In this document: piece by piece, positions 61,970 through 64,000 of the stretch
How the letters are laid out: the number at the start of each line of letters is the position of its first letter
Position numbering within the stretch: position 1 is the first letter of the stretch
Origin: Mycobacteriaceae bacterium
GTDB lineage: Bacteria > Actinomycetota > Actinomycetes > Mycobacteriales > Mycobacteriaceae
NCBI GenBank assembly: GCA_028726465.1
Contig: JAQYQB010000004.1
Location: 79,028 to 143,027 of the forward strand
Length of the DNA stretch: 64,000 bases
Reading direction: 5' to 3'
Translations under genes and position numbers: made by a program
Notes under the pieces: generated by a model
Told to the model about the DNA's origin: nothing
Database searches by the model: none
The model's input: the letters and a program-made list of their open reading frames with translations, nothing else

Positions 61970-63550
61970 ATGGCTGAGTTTAAGGCTGACAAGACCGCGC
62001 ACCAGGCGGGGGAAATCCAGGAAGTGGAAATCGGGATCGGCGGTCTGAGCATCGCCGAAGTCGTGGCGGTCGCGCGCCACGGTGCCCGCGTGACGGTGGC
62101 GCCGGAAGCGCTCGACGAGGTCTCAGCGACCCGGCAGCGGGTGGAGGATCTGGCGGCCTCTGACACGCCGGTCTACGGGATCTCGACGGGGTTCGGAGCG
62201 CTGGCCCGCCGGCATATCCCCGCCGACAAGCGCGCGCAGCTGCAGCTGTCGCTGGTGCGCTCCCACGCGGCCGGCTCGGGGCCAGAGGTCGAAGAAGAGG
62301 TCATCCGCGCGCTGATGCTGCTGCGCCTGTCCACGCTGTGCACGGGCCGGACCGGCGTGCGGCCGGTGGTGGTGGAGACATACGCGGCCGCGCTCAACGC
62401 CGGGATTGTCCCGGTGGTCTACGAATACGGCTCCCTGGGCTGCTCCGGCGACTTGGCCCCGCTGGCCCACTGCGCGCTGGCGCTGCTGGGCGAAGGCGAG
62501 GTCCGCGTGGAGGGCAAGCGGCAGCCGGCGGCCGCCGCGCTGGAACGTGCCGGGATCGAGCCGCTGCAGCTGCGGGAGAAGGAGGGCCTGGCCCTTATCA
62601 ACGGCACCGACGGCATGCTGGGGCAGCTGTGCCTGGCTATCGCAGACCTGGAGGCGCTGGCTAGGCAGGCGGACATCGCGACTGCGCTGACGGTGGAGGG
62701 CCTGCAGGGCAGCCTGGACGTCTTCGCCGACGACCTGCAGCAGCTGCGCCCGCACCCCGGCCAGGCCGCCGCGGCGGCGAATATCCGCGCGCTGGCCGCG
62801 GGCTCGGAGAACCTTTCCGCCGCGCACGACGAATTCGCCCAGTCGCACGTGCAGGACGCCTACTCGGTGCGGTGCGCCCCGCAGGTGGCCGGCGGCTTCC
62901 GGGACACGCTGGAGCACGCCCGCCAGGTTGCCGTCAACGAGTTGGCGGCGGCCGTGGACAACCCCGTGGTCGCGCTGGACGGGCGGGTGGTCTCCAACGG
63001 CAATTTCCACGGCGCCCCCGTGGCCTATGTGCTCGATTTCCTGGCTATCGTGCTCGCGGATCTCGCCTCCATCTCGGAGCGGCGCACGGATCGCTTCCTA
63101 GACGTGGCGCGCAACCGCGGCCTGCCGGCGTTCGTGGCGGCCGACCCGGGCGTGGACTCCGGCCACATGATTGCCCAATACACGCAGGCCGGCATCGTCA
63201 GCGAGTTGAAGCGGCTGGCGGCCCCGGCGTCGGCTGATTCGATCCCCTCGTCGGCCATGCAGGAAGACCACGTCTCCATGGGCTGGTCGGCGGCCCGGAA
63301 GCTGCGGCGCGGCATCGATGGCGCGCAGCGCGTGGTGGCGATTGAAATCCTGACCGCGGCGCGTGGCATCGACCTGCGCGACGGCGCGCCGGGGGACGGG
63401 GTGGCCGCCGTCGTGGCGGCGCTTAGGGAACGGGTTCCGGGGGTAGGACCGGACCGCTACCTGGCGCCGGAAATCGAGCAGGCGGTCCAGATGGTGCGGG
63501 ATGCTACCTTCCTGCGCGCCGCGGAATCCGCCGTCGGAAAACTGCAATAA
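61970..63550 (+). CDS. hutH: Histidine ammonia-lyase
   Basis: Deaminates L-histidine to urocanate through the autocatalytic MIO cofactor. 526 aa from ATG 61970 with GAAGGAG at good spacing. Motifs: the Tyr of DTPVYGISTGFGALARRHI near residue 68, YEYGSLGCSGDLAPLAHCALALLGEG, where Cys158-Ser159-Gly160 replaces the usual Ala-Ser-Gly, and QDAYSVRCAPQVAGGFRDTL near 300, NGNFHGAPVAYVLDFLAI, and SSAMQEDHVSMGWSAARKLRR near 430. Otherwise normal length and architecture. Upstream (61834-61969) lies its promoter region, AT-richer than average. Confidence 0.94.
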   Translation: MAEFKADKTAHQAGEIQEVEIGIGGLSIAEVVAVARHGARVTVAPEALDEVSATRQRVEDLAASDTPVYGISTGFGALARRHIPADKRAQLQLSLVRSHAAGSGPEVEEEVIRALMLLRLSTLCTGRTGVRPVVVETYAAALNAGIVPVVYEYGSLGCSGDLAPLAHCALALLGEGEVRVEGKRQPAAAALERAGIEPLQLREKEGLALINGTDGMLGQLCLAIADLEALARQADIATALTVEGLQGSLDVFADDLQQLRPHPGQAAAAANIRALAAGSENLSAAHDEFAQSHVQDAYSVRCAPQVAGGFRDTLEHARQVAVNELAAAVDNPVVALDGRVVSNGNFHGAPVAYVLDFLAIVLADLASISERRTDRFLDVARNRGLPAFVAADPGVDSGHMIAQYTQAGIVSELKRLAAPASADSIPSSAMQEDHVSMGWSAARKLRRGIDGAQRVVAIEILTAARGIDLRDGAPGDGVAAVVAALRERVPGVGPDRYLAPEIEQAVQMVRDATFLRAAESAVGKLQ

Positions 63551-63568
63551 ACGGCACCCAGCCTGCAT

Positions 63569-63614
63569 AGTCCCGTATCTGAGACAGACCACCCCTCAGG
63601 CGCGGGACTTTTTA
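63569..63614 (+). terminator. Terminator after hutH (or hutU attenuator)
   Basis: AGTCCCG (63569-63575) pairs with CGGGACT (63603-63609), with an inner CTGAG/CTCAG stem (63579-63583 with 63595-63599), followed by TTTTTA. It lies 19 nt after the hutH stop and directly before the structured hutU leader. Confidence 0.7.
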
Positions 63615-63635
63615 CTATGACGCGGGTTACTTTTG

Positions 63636-63781
63636 ATGCACGGCACGAGGTGGCGCACATCCCAGCTTGAGGTGAGCCACCACCGTGCATGCGCGCGATG
63701 CCGCCTGCCCGCTTCGGGGTAGTCGGGGAGACAGCCCAGGGACACCGGTCCCCAACGCCCCAGGGCGGCGAGGCAGCATCG
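63636..63781 (+). ncRNA. Structured 5' leader of hutU (candidate cis-regulatory RNA)
   Basis: Two strong domains. Domain 1: ATGCACGG (63636-63643) with CCGTGCAT (63683-63690), plus GGTGGC (63649-63654) with GCCACC (63676-63681). Domain 2: 63696-63701 and 63703-63706 pair with 63771-63774 and 63776-63781 (CGATGC.GCCT with AGGC.GCATCG, one mismatch), then GCCC (63707-63710) with GGGC (63763-63766), GGGG (63716-63719) with CCCC (63758-63761), and a GGGAC-ACCG-GTCCC hairpin (63739-63752). It ends 51 nt before the hutU ATG. I recognise no known riboswitch. Confidence 0.5.
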
Positions 63782-63832
63782 ACAAGCGCGTGCTGACCTG
63801 CCGCCGGAATTGCTTTGAGGAAGGATTAGTTA

Positions 63833-64000
63833 ATGTCGGAAGCTCGTGAAATCCGCGCGCCGCGCGGGACCGAAATCAGCGCCAAGTCCTGGGCCACCGA
63901 GGCCCCGCTGCGTATGTTGATGAACAACCTGGACCCGGAGGTCGCTGAGCGCCCCGAGGGCCTGGTCGTCTACGGCGGCACCGGCAAGGCCGCCCGCAGC
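63833..64000 (+). CDS. hutU: Urocanate hydratase, 3' end outside window
   Basis: Second enzyme of histidine degradation, urocanate to imidazolonepropionate with tightly bound NAD. Only 56 codons are in the window: [20 protein letters not shown], then [20 protein letters not shown] and [13 protein letters not shown], which match the N-terminus of HutU (RAPRG...[19 protein letters not shown]) closely. ATG 63833 follows GAGGAAGGA. It is 282 nt from hutH with a terminator and structured leader between, so hutU may be regulated separately from hutH. Confidence 0.93.
   Translation, partial: MSEAREIRAPRGTEISAKSWATEAPLRMLMNNLDPEVAERPEGLVVYGGTGKAARS

Noticed and set aside
63788-63806. GCTGACCTGCC in the hutU leader looks like part of a cobalamin riboswitch B12 box
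   Set aside because: The other conserved blocks of the cobalamin aptamer (GCCACTG, GGGAA) are missing and hut genes are not known B12 targets.

Overview
The window is high-GC actinobacterial chromosome, most likely Corynebacterium. Four things point there: a mycothiol gene (mshB), an odhA that fuses E1o with an E2o acyltransferase domain, the sigE-anti-sigma-tatB-mrp block, and a gene order that matches, from memory, the typA-lpqW-mshB-fdxC-dapC, dapD-dapE-folP2-gpgS-glgA/glgC and sigE-to-odhA blocks of Corynebacterium and Mycobacterium. I cannot name the species.

Layout. (1) 1-10.6 kb is a compact selenium/formate module: the C-terminal part of a formate dehydrogenase catalytic subunit, its Fe-S subunit, an NrfD-type membrane subunit, a YedE-type putative selenium transporter interrupted by an in-frame TAG, a TusA/YedF-like protein, selD, a 95-nt tRNA-Sec (UCA), selA and selB. 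The Sec codon of the dehydrogenase, if there is one, would lie upstream of the window. (2) 10.6-18.2 kb holds transporters and small conserved proteins: a BCCT carrier, a ZIP metal transporter, a ClC channel, DUF808, DUF402 and an Rv1157c-like secreted protein. (3) 18.6-26.4 kb holds typA, lpqW, mshB, a membrane protein, fdxC, dapC, a pseudouridine synthase and a GtrA-like protein. (4) 26.4-32.6 kb has intergenic palindromic repeats, a frameshifted AbiEi/DUF559 gene, two amino-acid permeases and dapD. (5) 32.7-37.6 kb runs dapE, a LOG protein, folP2-like, gpgS, a DivIVA-like small protein, DUF3117 (55 aa) and an RlmA-like methyltransferase. (6) 37.6-41.5 kb is glycogen synthesis: glgA and glgC divergent, with a GH32-like protein behind glgA. 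(7) 41.5-51.9 kb holds an O-methyltransferase, sigE, its zinc anti-sigma factor, tatB, mrp, a lipoprotein, an HNH/DUF222 protein, odhA and a membrane protein. (8) 52-58.4 kb is accessory: a carboxylesterase, an acidic protein coupled to an ECF-S-like membrane protein, an MFS transporter and an alcohol dehydrogenase. (9) 58.6 kb to the end is histidine degradation: a YjiH-family carrier, hutG, hutR, hutH and the start of hutU.

The non-coding signals I find most worth a second look are: structured leaders before hutU and yjiH, the latter hiding its Shine-Dalgarno; a four-copy dispersed palindrome of about 70-78 nt; a 9-nt-phased GTNAC array before the secreted-protein gene; a nested palindrome framed by two perfect DnaA boxes at 45.98-46.04 kb; the amber codon in yedE; and a GH32-like protein next to glgA whose three catalytic motifs all appear altered. 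All calls come from reading the sequence and from memory of the families; no search or folding program was run.
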